A stretch of DNA of 8,660 nt from an uncultured Clostridia bacterium (GTDB taxonomy: Bacteria; Bacillota; Clostridia; Christensenellales; Borkfalkiaceae). How positions within the stretch are numbered: the first letter of the stretch is position 1; each line of letters starts with the position of its first letter. This document shows positions 1-5,596 of the stretch, piece after piece. The position numbers were made by a program, and so were the translations under genes. Below the pieces are notes generated by a model. That model saw only the letters and a list, made by a program, of their open reading frames with translations. It had not been told where the DNA came from and did no database searches. The stretch lies in assembly GCA_947628555.1 (NCBI GenBank), contig CANRAI010000046.1, forward strand, positions 1-8,660, in the 5' to 3' direction.

Positions 1-122
1 GCGAAAGTATGACTCAAAAAGACGTCGCCGACAAGTTGGGCATTTCTCAAAGTTACATATCGCGGCTGGAAAAGAAGATAATTTCAAAACTCAAAAAAGA
101 CATATCCAAACAAATAAATTAA
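1..122 (+). CDS. sigE: RNA polymerase sporulation sigma factor SigE, C-terminal end (partial)
   Basis: Only the last 39 residues are present; the reading frame starts at base 3 and ends with TAA at 120-122. The peptide contains TQKDVADKLGISQSYISRLE, the helix-turn-helix of sigma region 4.2 that contacts the -35 element, followed by a basic tail (KKIISKLKKDISKQIN). The SQSYISRLEK wording is typical of SigE. SigK, its close relative, usually has SRSYVSRIEK at this place. SigE is the early mother-cell sigma factor of sporulation, made as a membrane-associated pro-protein and cleaved by SpoIIGA. Its place directly before sigG matches the spoIIGA-sigE-sigG cluster known in Bacillus and Clostridia, and this is the main support for E over K. 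The N-terminal pro-sequence and regions 2 and 3 lie outside the window. Confidence 0.85.
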   Translation, partial: ESMTQKDVADKLGISQSYISRLEKKIISKLKKDISKQIN

Positions 123-148
123 AAAACGCAATATGTATCGCGTTTTTT
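121..148 (+). terminator. Probable intrinsic terminator after sigE
   Basis: A 9-bp perfect inverted repeat, AAAAAACGC at 121-129 and GCGTTTTTT at 140-148, encloses a 10-base loop. The T-run of the right arm doubles as the U-tract. The left arm starts inside the sigE stop codon. The stem has only three G-C pairs, so termination may be partial; in Bacillus some sigG transcript comes from read-through of the spoIIG operon, and a leaky terminator here would allow the same. Confidence 0.55.
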
Positions 149-190
149 AAAGCGTTTTGCGCAAGCTATCCTTTCTTACATATTCAGTTA

Positions 191-196
191 GGAGGG
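191..196 (+). promoter_or_regulatory. Ribosome binding site that fixes the sigG start
   Basis: GGAGGG lies 7 bases before ATG 204. An in-frame TTG at 198 would extend the protein by two residues, but it sits one base from this site and is too close to be used. The start is therefore placed at 204. Confidence 0.8.
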
Positions 197-203
197 ATTG
201 TAT

Positions 204-974
204 ATGTTGCAGAAAGTTGTTATTTGCGGAGTGGATACTTCGGGGCTTCCCTTGTTGTCCGCCGCCGAACAGGAAGAACTTATGAAGCGTTTAAAGGCTG
301 GCGACGAAGCCGCGCGCGAGCGCTTTATCGTGGGTAATATGCGGCTTGTGCTGTCGCTTGTGCGCAGATTCTGGGCAAAAAACGCCAACGCCGACGACGT
401 TTTTCAGGCGGGTTGCGTAGGGCTTATAAAGGCGATAGACAATTTCAACGAAGGTTTCGGCGTCCGCTTTTCCACGTATGCCGTGCCGATGATTCTGGGT
501 GAAATAAAGAGATTTTTGCGCGACGGCAATTCTTTGCGCGTATCGCGCTCGATAAGGGATACAGCCTACCAGATATTGAAAGTGCGCGAAAAATTGGAGG
601 AGACGGACGACGACGTCACTTACGACAAAATAGCGCACGAAATGAATATCGCCGTTTCGGAAGTGGCGTATGCTTTGGACGCGATATCCGACCCCGTAAG
701 CCTTTACGAACCCGTTTACAACAAGGCGGGCGACACGCTGCTTTTAATGGACCAGATTTTCGACGACAAGAACAACGACGAGGTGTGGACGGAAAAAGCC
801 GCGCTGTACGAGGCGATAGACCGCCTAGAAAACAGGGAGAAGAAAATTCTGTTTTTGAGATATTTCGAGGGCAAGACTCAGACGGAAATTTCCGCGGAAG
901 TGGGGATTTCGCAGGCGCAGGTGTCCCGCCTCGAAAAGACGGCTTTAAAGCAAATACGCGCCTGCATTTCGTAA
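204..974 (+). CDS. sigG: RNA polymerase sporulation sigma factor SigG (late forespore)
   Basis: This 256-residue protein is the forespore-specific sigma factor that takes over from SigF after engulfment and turns on spore DNA protection, germination and SpoIVB-type genes. The N-terminal stretch VVICGVDTSGLPLLS (residues 5-19) is close to the hallmark N-terminus of SigG. Region 2 is about residues 45-119, including the core-binding and -10 reading segment FSTYAVPMILGEIKRFLRD. Region 3 is about 120-180, with ALDAISDPVSLYEPVYN. Region 4 is 208-256, with the helix-turn-helix EISAEVGISQAQVSRLEK. The length fits the family (about 257-260). The segment FWAKNANADDVFQAGC (56-71) departs from the very conserved FNNRGE-VDDLFQVGC. 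Residue 43 is Val where Bacillus SigG has Asn45. No convincing SigF/SigG-type promoter was found in the 81-base gap upstream. SigF is the nearest alternative, but the N-terminus and the position after sigE argue for SigG. Confidence 0.94.
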   Translation: MLQKVVICGVDTSGLPLLSAAEQEELMKRLKAGDEAARERFIVGNMRLVLSLVRRFWAKNANADDVFQAGCVGLIKAIDNFNEGFGVRFSTYAVPMILGEIKRFLRDGNSLRVSRSIRDTAYQILKVREKLEETDDDVTYDKIAHEMNIAVSEVAYALDAISDPVSLYEPVYNKAGDTLLLMDQIFDDKNNDEVWTEKAALYEAIDRLENREKKILFLRYFEGKTQTEISAEVGISQAQVSRLEKTALKQIRACIS

Positions 975-997
975 ATTTAATAAATTTAAAGATATTT

Positions 998-1026
998 TAA
1001 AAAGGCAATTAAATTTGCCTTTTTTT
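998..1026 (+). terminator. Intrinsic terminator after sigG
   Basis: A 10-bp stem, AAAAAGGCAA at 999-1008 paired with TTGCCTTTTT at 1015-1024, has a 6-base loop and a T-run continuing to 1026. It starts 24 bases after the sigG stop and separates sigG from the next sigma gene. Confidence 0.85.
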
Positions 1027-1034
1027 ATTTTGGC

Positions 1035-1067
1035 GGAAACTTTTTCGAAAAATCTATATAAATAGAT
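1035..1067 (+). promoter_or_regulatory. Possible promoter/operator of the ECF-like sigma gene, with palindrome
   Basis: A perfect inverted repeat, ATCTAT at 1052-1057 and ATAGAT at 1062-1067 around ATAA, ends one base before ATG 1068. It overlaps a TATAAA (1057-1062) that could serve as a -10 box. Sixteen bases upstream is GGAAAC (1035-1040), which resembles the GGAAC core of ECF-type -35 elements; no TTGACA-like -35 is present. The palindrome is seen directly. The promoter reading, and the idea that the sigma protein controls itself, are inference. Confidence 0.35.
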
Positions 1068-1622
1068 ATGCATTTTATTTTATTGCTTTTACCGATGATA
1101 GACGCGAAAATTTTTAACGAGCTGCTGAAAAAGATTTATTACGACCCCGAGGCGCGAGAGCTGTTTTTCAAAAACTATTACGAACTTATAAAGTCGCGCG
1201 TAAAATGGAAATTAGGGAATAGGTCGGAATGGGAAGACGTGGCGCACGACGTAGTGCGAAAACTTCTTGAAACCGACTGGACTGATTATCCTTACGTAAA
1301 CTTTCCCGTAAGCTGGCTTAATGCAATCGCCGATAACAGTGCAAAGGATTTATTCAGACAGACAAACAAAATTGTTCAAATTATAGAGGACAGCGCCGAA
1401 GAATTCAATCTTAACACCGCTTTGGTGGAAATGGAGCTGAAAGAAAAACTCGGGAAATTTCCCAAGGACGTACAATACATAATTCACGCTCATTTTATCG
1501 AAGGTTATACATATCTTGAAATTTCAAAAATTTTGGGCATTTCGCATGAAAACGTGCGCGTTAAGGCAAGCAGGACTCTCAAAAAGCTGAAAACTTCTTT
1601 AAATCTTACATTCAAAGGGTAG
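1068..1622 (+). CDS. ECF-type RNA polymerase sigma factor (sigma-70 family)
   Basis: This small sigma-70 family protein has only regions 2 and 4, the ECF arrangement. It would direct core RNA polymerase to a limited promoter set; the signal and targets are unknown. Numbering from Met10 (ATG 1095, 175 residues), region 2 spans about 20-90, with FFKNYYELIKSRVKWKLGN, WEDVAHDVVRKLLE and SWLNAIADNSAKDLFRQ. Region 4 spans about 117-167, with the helix-turn-helix YTYLEISKILGISHENVRVK. The start is uncertain. ATG 1068 adds the hydrophobic MHFILLLLP, which is odd for a cytosolic factor, but ATG 1095 has no better ribosome binding site: neither start has a Shine-Dalgarno sequence. No anti-sigma gene is visible: the next protein has no membrane segment or zinc anti-sigma motif, and it has its own promoter. 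A terminator upstream isolates the gene from sigG. The family is clear; the exact ECF subgroup is not. Confidence 0.8.
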   Translation: MHFILLLLPMIDAKIFNELLKKIYYDPEARELFFKNYYELIKSRVKWKLGNRSEWEDVAHDVVRKLLETDWTDYPYVNFPVSWLNAIADNSAKDLFRQTNKIVQIIEDSAEEFNLNTALVEMELKEKLGKFPKDVQYIIHAHFIEGYTYLEISKILGISHENVRVKASRTLKKLKTSLNLTFKG

Positions 1623-1632
1623 CCAATCGTTC

Positions 1633-1661
1633 TTGACAAAACCGTCGAAAAATAGTATAAT
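1633..1661 (+). promoter_or_regulatory. Consensus SigA-type promoter for the 349-residue protein
   Basis: TTGACA (1633-1638) and TATAAT (1656-1661) are both perfect matches with a 17-bp spacer, predicting transcription from about 1668. The -35 box begins 11 bases after the sigma gene stop. A weak ribosome binding site, GGACGG (1675-1680), lies 7 bases before ATG 1688. Confidence 0.87.
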
Positions 1662-1687
1662 CCGAAAAAACAACGGACGGTGTTGAT

Positions 1688-2737
1688 ATGAGGCGCAAGG
1701 TTTTAGTTTCGGAACTCGAAAAACAGTTGAAGCCCATAGCCGAAAGGCTGGATTTGCTTGAAAACAGAGTAGGGCGACTTGAAACGGAAGTCGCCGCATA
1801 CAGGTCGCAGGCGGAGCTTTTGAATATTGCCGCCGATACAAAAGAGCCCGAAATCCCATTCGATGAAATACTTACAAAGCTGGACTACGTGCTTGCGGAA
1901 TTGAGAAATGTGCGGACGTATATGGCTTATCCGCCCGAGCCGCGCGCGCAGTCTATGCAACCCGCGCCGCGCACGCAAAATATGCAACCCGCGCTCCGCG
2001 CGGATTATGAACGGCAATATTCTCAAACGGAACGGCAGGATATGATATACGGGCGGCGGAATTTGGATGCCGAAAATGTAGTCGAAAGCGGCGGTAACGC
2101 CCCGGACGAGGAAATTCCCGCTGCCGAATATTCGGAACAGCAAGGGGAAAACTCAACACGTTCCGACAATTTGCCCCCCGAACGCCTCGGCCAAAATGAA
2201 ATTTACGAAACAGGCGACGCGGATACATCCGAAGTGGATTTTGTCAAAGTTGACGGAAGCGCCGTCCTTAAAGAGGAAGAAGCCCCGGAAGAAACACCGG
2301 AAGCCCGCAGGGAGAATCCTTTGCTTTCCGATACGCAGGTTTTCTCCAATACAAGGCTGCTTCCCTTTCTTGAAGGCAGGGAATTTGTGGTCGTGCGGGA
2401 CAGGAAAAAACCCGCTACCGTCAGGTTTGACAGGAGCGCCGAGGGCAGGGGAATAGTCAGGTATGCGGATAACCGACTGGTAAGTATTTTTTCGACCCCG
2501 AAGTTTTTGGGAGAATACTATAACCTGGGAAAAACGCGGGACATATCGGCTGTTTCGGTCTGCGGAAGCGAATATTCCTTTCCCCGCAGCGGCGACATAA
2601 GCGAACAGGCGGTTTTCAAATTCGTAGTGGAGGACGGGGTATTGTGCCTTTACCTTTGCACCCGCGTATGGGGAGACGAGGAGAAAGGGTTCGTCTATGG
2701 CAACGACCAAGTCGTGAAGCTCGCAAGAGTGGATTAA
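1688..2737 (+). CDS. Unrecognised soluble protein with N-terminal coiled coil
   Basis: I do not recognise this 349-residue protein. Residues about 8-45 have heptad-like spacing of Leu/Val with many charged residues (ELEKQLKPIAERLDLLENRV), which predicts a coiled coil and probably oligomerisation. A helical stretch at about 57-77 (FDEILTKLDYVLAELRNVR) follows. Residues about 80-215 are low complexity: first Pro/Gln/Arg rich with two copies of a 9-residue repeat, then strongly acidic (runs of Glu, Asp, Pro), likely disordered. Residues about 220-349 look folded, with alternating hydrophobic strands (REFVVVRDR, AVFKFVVEDGVLCLYLCTRV). There is no signal peptide or membrane segment, so it is probably cytosolic. 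A consensus housekeeping promoter suggests steady strong transcription, unlike the sporulation genes before it. The weak ribosome binding site may lower yield. A cell-structure or scaffold role would be guesswork. Confidence 0.85.
   Translation: MRRKVLVSELEKQLKPIAERLDLLENRVGRLETEVAAYRSQAELLNIAADTKEPEIPFDEILTKLDYVLAELRNVRTYMAYPPEPRAQSMQPAPRTQNMQPALRADYERQYSQTERQDMIYGRRNLDAENVVESGGNAPDEEIPAAEYSEQQGENSTRSDNLPPERLGQNEIYETGDADTSEVDFVKVDGSAVLKEEEAPEETPEARRENPLLSDTQVFSNTRLLPFLEGREFVVVRDRKKPATVRFDRSAEGRGIVRYADNRLVSIFSTPKFLGEYYNLGKTRDISAVSVCGSEYSFPRSGDISEQAVFKFVVEDGVLCLYLCTRVWGDEEKGFVYGNDQVVKLARVD
1943..1996 (+). repeat. Two 27-bp tandem repeats encoding a 9-residue unit
   Basis: Copies at 1943-1969 and 1970-1996 encode RAQSMQPAP and RTQNMQPAL. 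The block ATGCAACCCGCG is identical in both copies. The repeat lies in the low-complexity linker after the coiled coil and keeps the frame, consistent with linker growth by slippage. Confidence 0.7.
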
Positions 2738-2910
2738 GCCGTAATCCGATTTGACGGTACTCAAAAAGTAAATTAACAGTCCTATTGCTAATTATAAGAA
2801 CTATTGCAACAGCATTAAATGAAATATCGACCTCTGAATAGTACAGGGCGGCGGCGCATAAAGCGCCGCCGCCCCTTTCGGTAAAACTTGATACGTACCG
2901 CTTTTTTAGG
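2738..2910. other. Convergent intergenic region, no gene seen
   Basis: These 173 bases separate the 349-residue protein gene (+) from the ABC permease gene (-). The first half is AT-rich and holds two CTATTGC copies about 20 bases apart; the second half holds the GC hairpin listed separately. No convincing coding sequence or promoter was found. Confidence 0.6.
2846..2874. terminator. Strong GC hairpin between convergent genes, probable two-way terminator
   Basis: A 12-bp perfect stem, GGGCGGCGGCGC at 2846-2857 and GCGCCGCCGCCC at 2863-2874, has the loop ATAAA. It lies 108 bases after the + strand stop and 36 bases after the - strand permease stop. The + strand has only CTTTC after the stem and the - strand has no T-run, so it is not a textbook intrinsic terminator. 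It may still stop or stabilise 3' ends in both directions. Confidence 0.62.
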
Positions 2911-3714
2911 TTAAAATTGCTTCACTACCAGCTTCTCCATGAGCGCGATTATCGCATACATCCCGCCCGTAAGCACGCAGAGTATGAATGTTGACGTCAT
3001 CACAAGGTCAAGCTGCATTACCTGCCCGCCATAGTTTATCAAATGGCCCAGCCCCGCCCTGGAAACGATATATTCGCCCATAATCGAGCCTATCCAGGCA
3101 AGCCCCACGGCGACTTTAAGCGTGTTCATAAGCGCAGGAAGGGAAGCGGGTATCACAAGCTTCAAAAGGGTCGTCGGCTTGCCCGCGCCCATTGCCTTCA
3201 TAAGGGTCAGTTTAGTGGGGTCAACGGCGGCGAAACCGGCAAACGTGTTCATTATGCATAGAATTATCGCTACCAGCACGGTCATGAAAATTATTGCTTC
3301 GTAGCCCGTGCCTATCCAGATGATTATAAGAGGTCCTAGCGCGATTTTCGGCAGAGAATTCAATACTACGATATAAGGCTCTACGATTGCGTGGAGAGTA
3401 TCGCTCGCCCAAAAGATTATGGCTATAACATATCCTACGATAACTGCGATGAAAAAGCCGACAATCGTTTCGCAAAGCGTTATGCCTATGTGGTAGAACA
3501 GCGAGCCGTCGCGGTAAAGCGAAACTATTGTCTTCGCCACGCGCGAGGGGGAGCTCGTGATGTACGGGTCTATCGCCTTGGTTTGGGCAAGCAATTCCCA
3601 TATTCCCAGAACAACGGCAAGAATCAGCACGCGCGAAAGTATTACCGTCACCCGTTTTTTCTTTAATTTTTTCAGATACGCGAGGTGCTCGCGCGAGTAG
3701 TTTGTTTTTTTCAT
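2911..3714 (-). CDS. ABC importer permease (nitrate/sulfonate/taurine/thiamine-precursor family)
   Basis: This 267-residue inner-membrane protein would form the transport channel as a homodimer, paired with the ATPase and lipoprotein encoded just before it. About six hydrophobic segments are visible, near residues 23-43, 78-103, 108-133, 138-160, 200-213 and 236-260. The basic N-terminus (KKLKKKR) lies in the cytosol. The coupling loop that meets the ATPase is at about 168-200, with the family pattern LMKAMGAGKPTTLLKLVIPA in place of the canonical EAA---G. The segment LPKIALGPLIIIWIGTG (121-137) is characteristic of SsuC/TauC/ThiX-type permeases. ATG 3714 has AAGGAA at 3729-3724 (minus strand) with 9-base spacing, and it follows the ATPase stop by 21 bases. 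It is the last gene of the operon. The family does not reveal the substrate. Confidence 0.9.
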   Translation of the reverse strand: MKKTNYSREHLAYLKKLKKKRVTVILSRVLILAVVLGIWELLAQTKAIDPYITSSPSRVAKTIVSLYRDGSLFYHIGITLCETIVGFFIAVIVGYVIAIIFWASDTLHAIVEPYIVVLNSLPKIALGPLIIIWIGTGYEAIIFMTVLVAIILCIMNTFAGFAAVDPTKLTLMKAMGAGKPTTLLKLVIPASLPALMNTLKVAVGLAWIGSIMGEYIVSRAGLGHLINYGGQVMQLDLVMTSTFILCVLTGGMYAIIALMEKLVVKQF

Positions 3715-3735
3715 CTTTGGAAATTCCTTGTCAGT

Positions 3736-4458
3736 TCATATGCCCAATTCTTTTCTCAAAATTTCGAACGTTCCCGCAAAATGCACGTCGTTGCGGCGCG
3801 CTTTGGGCGTATCGGCAAAGTCTATCGGGTGTTCCGCCACGACGTGAGCGGGGCGCGCGGACAGTACTACCACCTTATCTGACAGCGCGATTGCTTCGGA
3901 TATGTCGTGGGTGACAAGCAACGCCGTCTTTTTTTCGGATTTTATGATAGCCTGCACGTCGTCGCACACTTCAAGCCGCGTCTGATAGTCGAGTGCGGAA
4001 AACGGTTCGTCCAGAAGCAGGATTTCCGGCTCGGCGGCAAGCGTTCTGATAAGCGCCACCCTCTGCCTCATTCCGCCCGAAAGCTGCGAAGGGCTCTTTT
4101 TCAAAAAATCTTTAAGGCCGTATTTTTCGGCAAGCGCCACGGCTTTCGCCCGCATTTGGGCTGTGTTGCGTTTTTTGACTTCGAGGGGCAGAAATATATT
4201 CTGTTCCACCGTACGCCATTCGAACAGCGCGTCGCGTTGAAGCATATATCCGAATTCCCCGCCGCCGCGGGATATTTTGCCTGAGGACGGGAATAGAAGC
4301 CCCGCCGCAAGGGATAATATGGTTGACTTTCCGCAGCCCGAAGGCCCTATAACCGAAACGAATTGCCCCTTTTCAACCGAAAAACTAAGTTCTTTTACGG
4401 CGGACGTTTCGCCCGATTTTGTGTGGTAGGTGTAGGAAACGTTTTCAAATTCAAGCAT
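3736..4458 (-). CDS. ABC importer ATP-binding protein
   Basis: This 240-residue cytosolic ATPase powers the importer. All catalytic motifs are intact: Walker A GPSGCGKST (38-46), Q-loop Gln74 in YMLQRDALFEW, signature LSGGM (126-130), Walker B ILLLDEP (146-152) with the catalytic Glu151, D-loop SALD (154-157) and switch His184 in LVTHD. The Q-loop context and the tail resemble SsuB/TauB/ThiZ-type proteins of nitrate/sulfonate/thiamine-precursor importers. The start ATG overlaps the stop of the binding-protein gene by one base (TAATG), and only a weak purine run (AAGAAG) lies 11 bases upstream, so translation is probably coupled to the preceding gene. No extra C-terminal regulatory domain is present. 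Confidence 0.92.
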   Translation of the reverse strand: MLEFENVSYTYHTKSGETSAVKELSFSVEKGQFVSVIGPSGCGKSTILSLAAGLLFPSSGKISRGGGEFGYMLQRDALFEWRTVEQNIFLPLEVKKRNTAQMRAKAVALAEKYGLKDFLKKSPSQLSGGMRQRVALIRTLAAEPEILLLDEPFSALDYQTRLEVCDDVQAIIKSEKKTALLVTHDISEAIALSDKVVVLSARPAHVVAEHPIDFADTPKARRNDVHFAGTFEILRKELGI

Positions 4459-5459
4459 TATGCATAAACTTCTTTATAGATTTTATCTGCAATCGCAGTG
4501 TTGACCACGTCGGCGAAAGAAACGCGCCTTTTAAGTTCGCCCGCACGTTCCATGACGTCTTGCAGCCTTGTCAGCGCGGATTCTTTCATCGCCATATTGG
4601 TTACCCAGGCGTCTATTTTTTTGTAGCTTTCCACCGAAGTTTTAAGGCTTGCTTCGCTCGTGCCCGCAAAGTAGGGCGCAAGCATGGAAGCTACCGTTGC
4701 GCTGTCCGCCGAATTGACGTATTTCACGGCTTTGGTTATTGCGCGCAACAGCCCTTCTATTTTATCCGTATGGGCGTCTATATAGCTTTGCTTTGCCATA
4801 AAGCAGGTATAGGGTATTTCGCCCGATTCCTGCCCCACGGAAGCCACTATGTAGCCCTTTCCGGCAGCCTGGTATTCGCTTGCGACGGGTTCGAACATTG
4901 TGCAGTAATCGGAGATTCCGCTTTCGAATGCGGGCGTCATCATGTTAAACGCCACGTCGTAGTTCAGTGTTGCGTTTATTCCGTTCTCGTGCAGAATGTA
5001 TTCGAAGGTCATTGCGGGAACTCCGCCCTGCCTGCCTGCAAGCACGTTTTTGCCTTCGAGATTAGACCACTTGAAGTTGGGTTCTTCTTTTCTTCCTACA
5101 AGGAACGAGCCGTCGCGTTTGGTAAGCTGCCCGAATACTACGGGCTGGTCCTTACTTCCGCCTATATTGACGTAAATCGCCTGTTCGGGACCGCAGAAGC
5201 CGACGTCCGCGCCGCCCGAGAGCACCGCAGCCATAGTTGCGTCCGCGCCGCCGCCGTTGGTAAGTTCTATTTCAAACCCTTCGTCTCCGAAATATCCCAA
5301 AGCGTCCGCAAGATAGAGGGGGGCGTAGAATACGGAGTGGGTGACTTCGTTTATTCTAACAACTTTGTCGTTGCCTTTTTTTGTGCATCCTGCCGCCGCG
5401 AAAGGCACTGTAAAGGTGCATACGGCGGCTAAAATAAAGTAAATCAGCTTGTTTTTCAC
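4458..5459 (-). CDS. ABC importer substrate-binding lipoprotein (NMT1/THI5-like)
   Basis: This 333-residue protein captures the substrate outside the membrane and hands it to the permease. It starts with a lipoprotein signal: basic MKNK, a hydrophobic stretch (5-20), then lipobox AAAGC with the lipidated Cys25. The mature part is a type of periplasmic-binding fold of the NMT1/THI5/SsuA group: VTHSVFYAPLYLADALGYF, then ELTNGGGADATMAAVLSGGA and ADVGFCGPEQAIYV. These segments line the cleft in known relatives. Family members carry nitrate, sulfonates, taurine, riboflavin or pyrimidine precursors of thiamine. I cannot choose among them: there is no TPP or FMN riboswitch upstream and no thi, ssu or tau gene beside it. 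The start is GTG at 5459, supported by AAGGAG six bases away. It is the first gene of a three-gene operon. Confidence 0.9.
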   Translation of the reverse strand: MKNKLIYFILAAVCTFTVPFAAAGCTKKGNDKVVRINEVTHSVFYAPLYLADALGYFGDEGFEIELTNGGGADATMAAVLSGGADVGFCGPEQAIYVNIGGSKDQPVVFGQLTKRDGSFLVGRKEEPNFKWSNLEGKNVLAGRQGGVPAMTFEYILHENGINATLNYDVAFNMMTPAFESGISDYCTMFEPVASEYQAAGKGYIVASVGQESGEIPYTCFMAKQSYIDAHTDKIEGLLRAITKAVKYVNSADSATVASMLAPYFAGTSEASLKTSVESYKKIDAWVTNMAMKESALTRLQDVMERAGELKRRVSFADVVNTAIADKIYKEVYA

Positions 5460-5465
5460 ATAAAG

Positions 5466-5471
5466 CTCCTT
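5466..5471 (-). promoter_or_regulatory. Ribosome binding site supporting the GTG start of the binding protein
   Basis: On the minus strand AAGGAG lies 6 bases before GTG 5459. The lipoprotein signal begins immediately at this codon, so the non-ATG start is well supported. Confidence 0.8.
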
Positions 5472-5487
5472 AAAAATTTAATAATAC

Positions 5488-5518
5488 ATTCTATGCGTAC
5501 CGCCGTTTGGTTTGACAA
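5488..5518 (-). promoter_or_regulatory. Probable promoter of the ABC importer operon
   Basis: Reading the minus strand, TTGTCA (5518-5513) and TAGAAT (5493-5488) are separated by 19 bp. Each has one mismatch to consensus and the spacer is long, so a moderate promoter is expected. It would give a leader of about 20 bases, leaving no room for a riboswitch. Its -35 box shares five bases with the -35 box of the valS promoter. Confidence 0.55.
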
Positions 5519-5541
5519 CTTGCCAGGCGTTAAGCTATAAT
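5512..5541 (+). promoter_or_regulatory. SigA-type promoter of valS
   Basis: TTGACA (5512-5517) and TATAAT (5536-5541) are perfect boxes with an 18-bp spacer. Transcription from about 5548 leaves a leader of roughly 49 bases. The ribosome binding site AGAGG (5583-5587) is 9 bases before ATG 5597. Confidence 0.83.
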
Positions 5542-5596
5542 ATCTCTGTATATCGTCTATTTTAAAGAGCTATTCAAAATTCAGAGGTCGTATAAT

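Noticed and set aside
156..185. Possible SigF/SigG-type promoter upstream of sigG (CATATTC as -10)
   Set aside because: No matching -35 is found at a suitable distance, and the predicted transcript start would fall inside the ribosome binding site.
2153..2764. A 203-codon minus-strand open frame
   Set aside because: It is antisense to the 349-residue gene, which has a consensus promoter and a coherent domain layout. The antisense product shows no domain.
2828..2839. A 12-base match, inverted, between 2828-2839 and the valS leader at 5579-5590
   Set aside because: Matches of this length are expected by chance in a window of this size, and the context is unrelated.
2819..2884. A 21-codon frame crossing the GC hairpin
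   Set aside because: It has no ribosome binding site, and its Arg-rich sequence is just the translated hairpin stem.
4419..5432. A 337-codon open frame on the + strand opposite the binding-protein gene
   Set aside because: It lies fully antisense to a clear lipoprotein gene, is rich in Cys, His and Phe from reverse reading of GC-biased codons, and has no family features.
5460..5596. TPP or other riboswitch controlling the importer
   Set aside because: The region is short and shared with divergent promoters, and no CTGAGA or similar conserved riboswitch core is seen on the minus strand.
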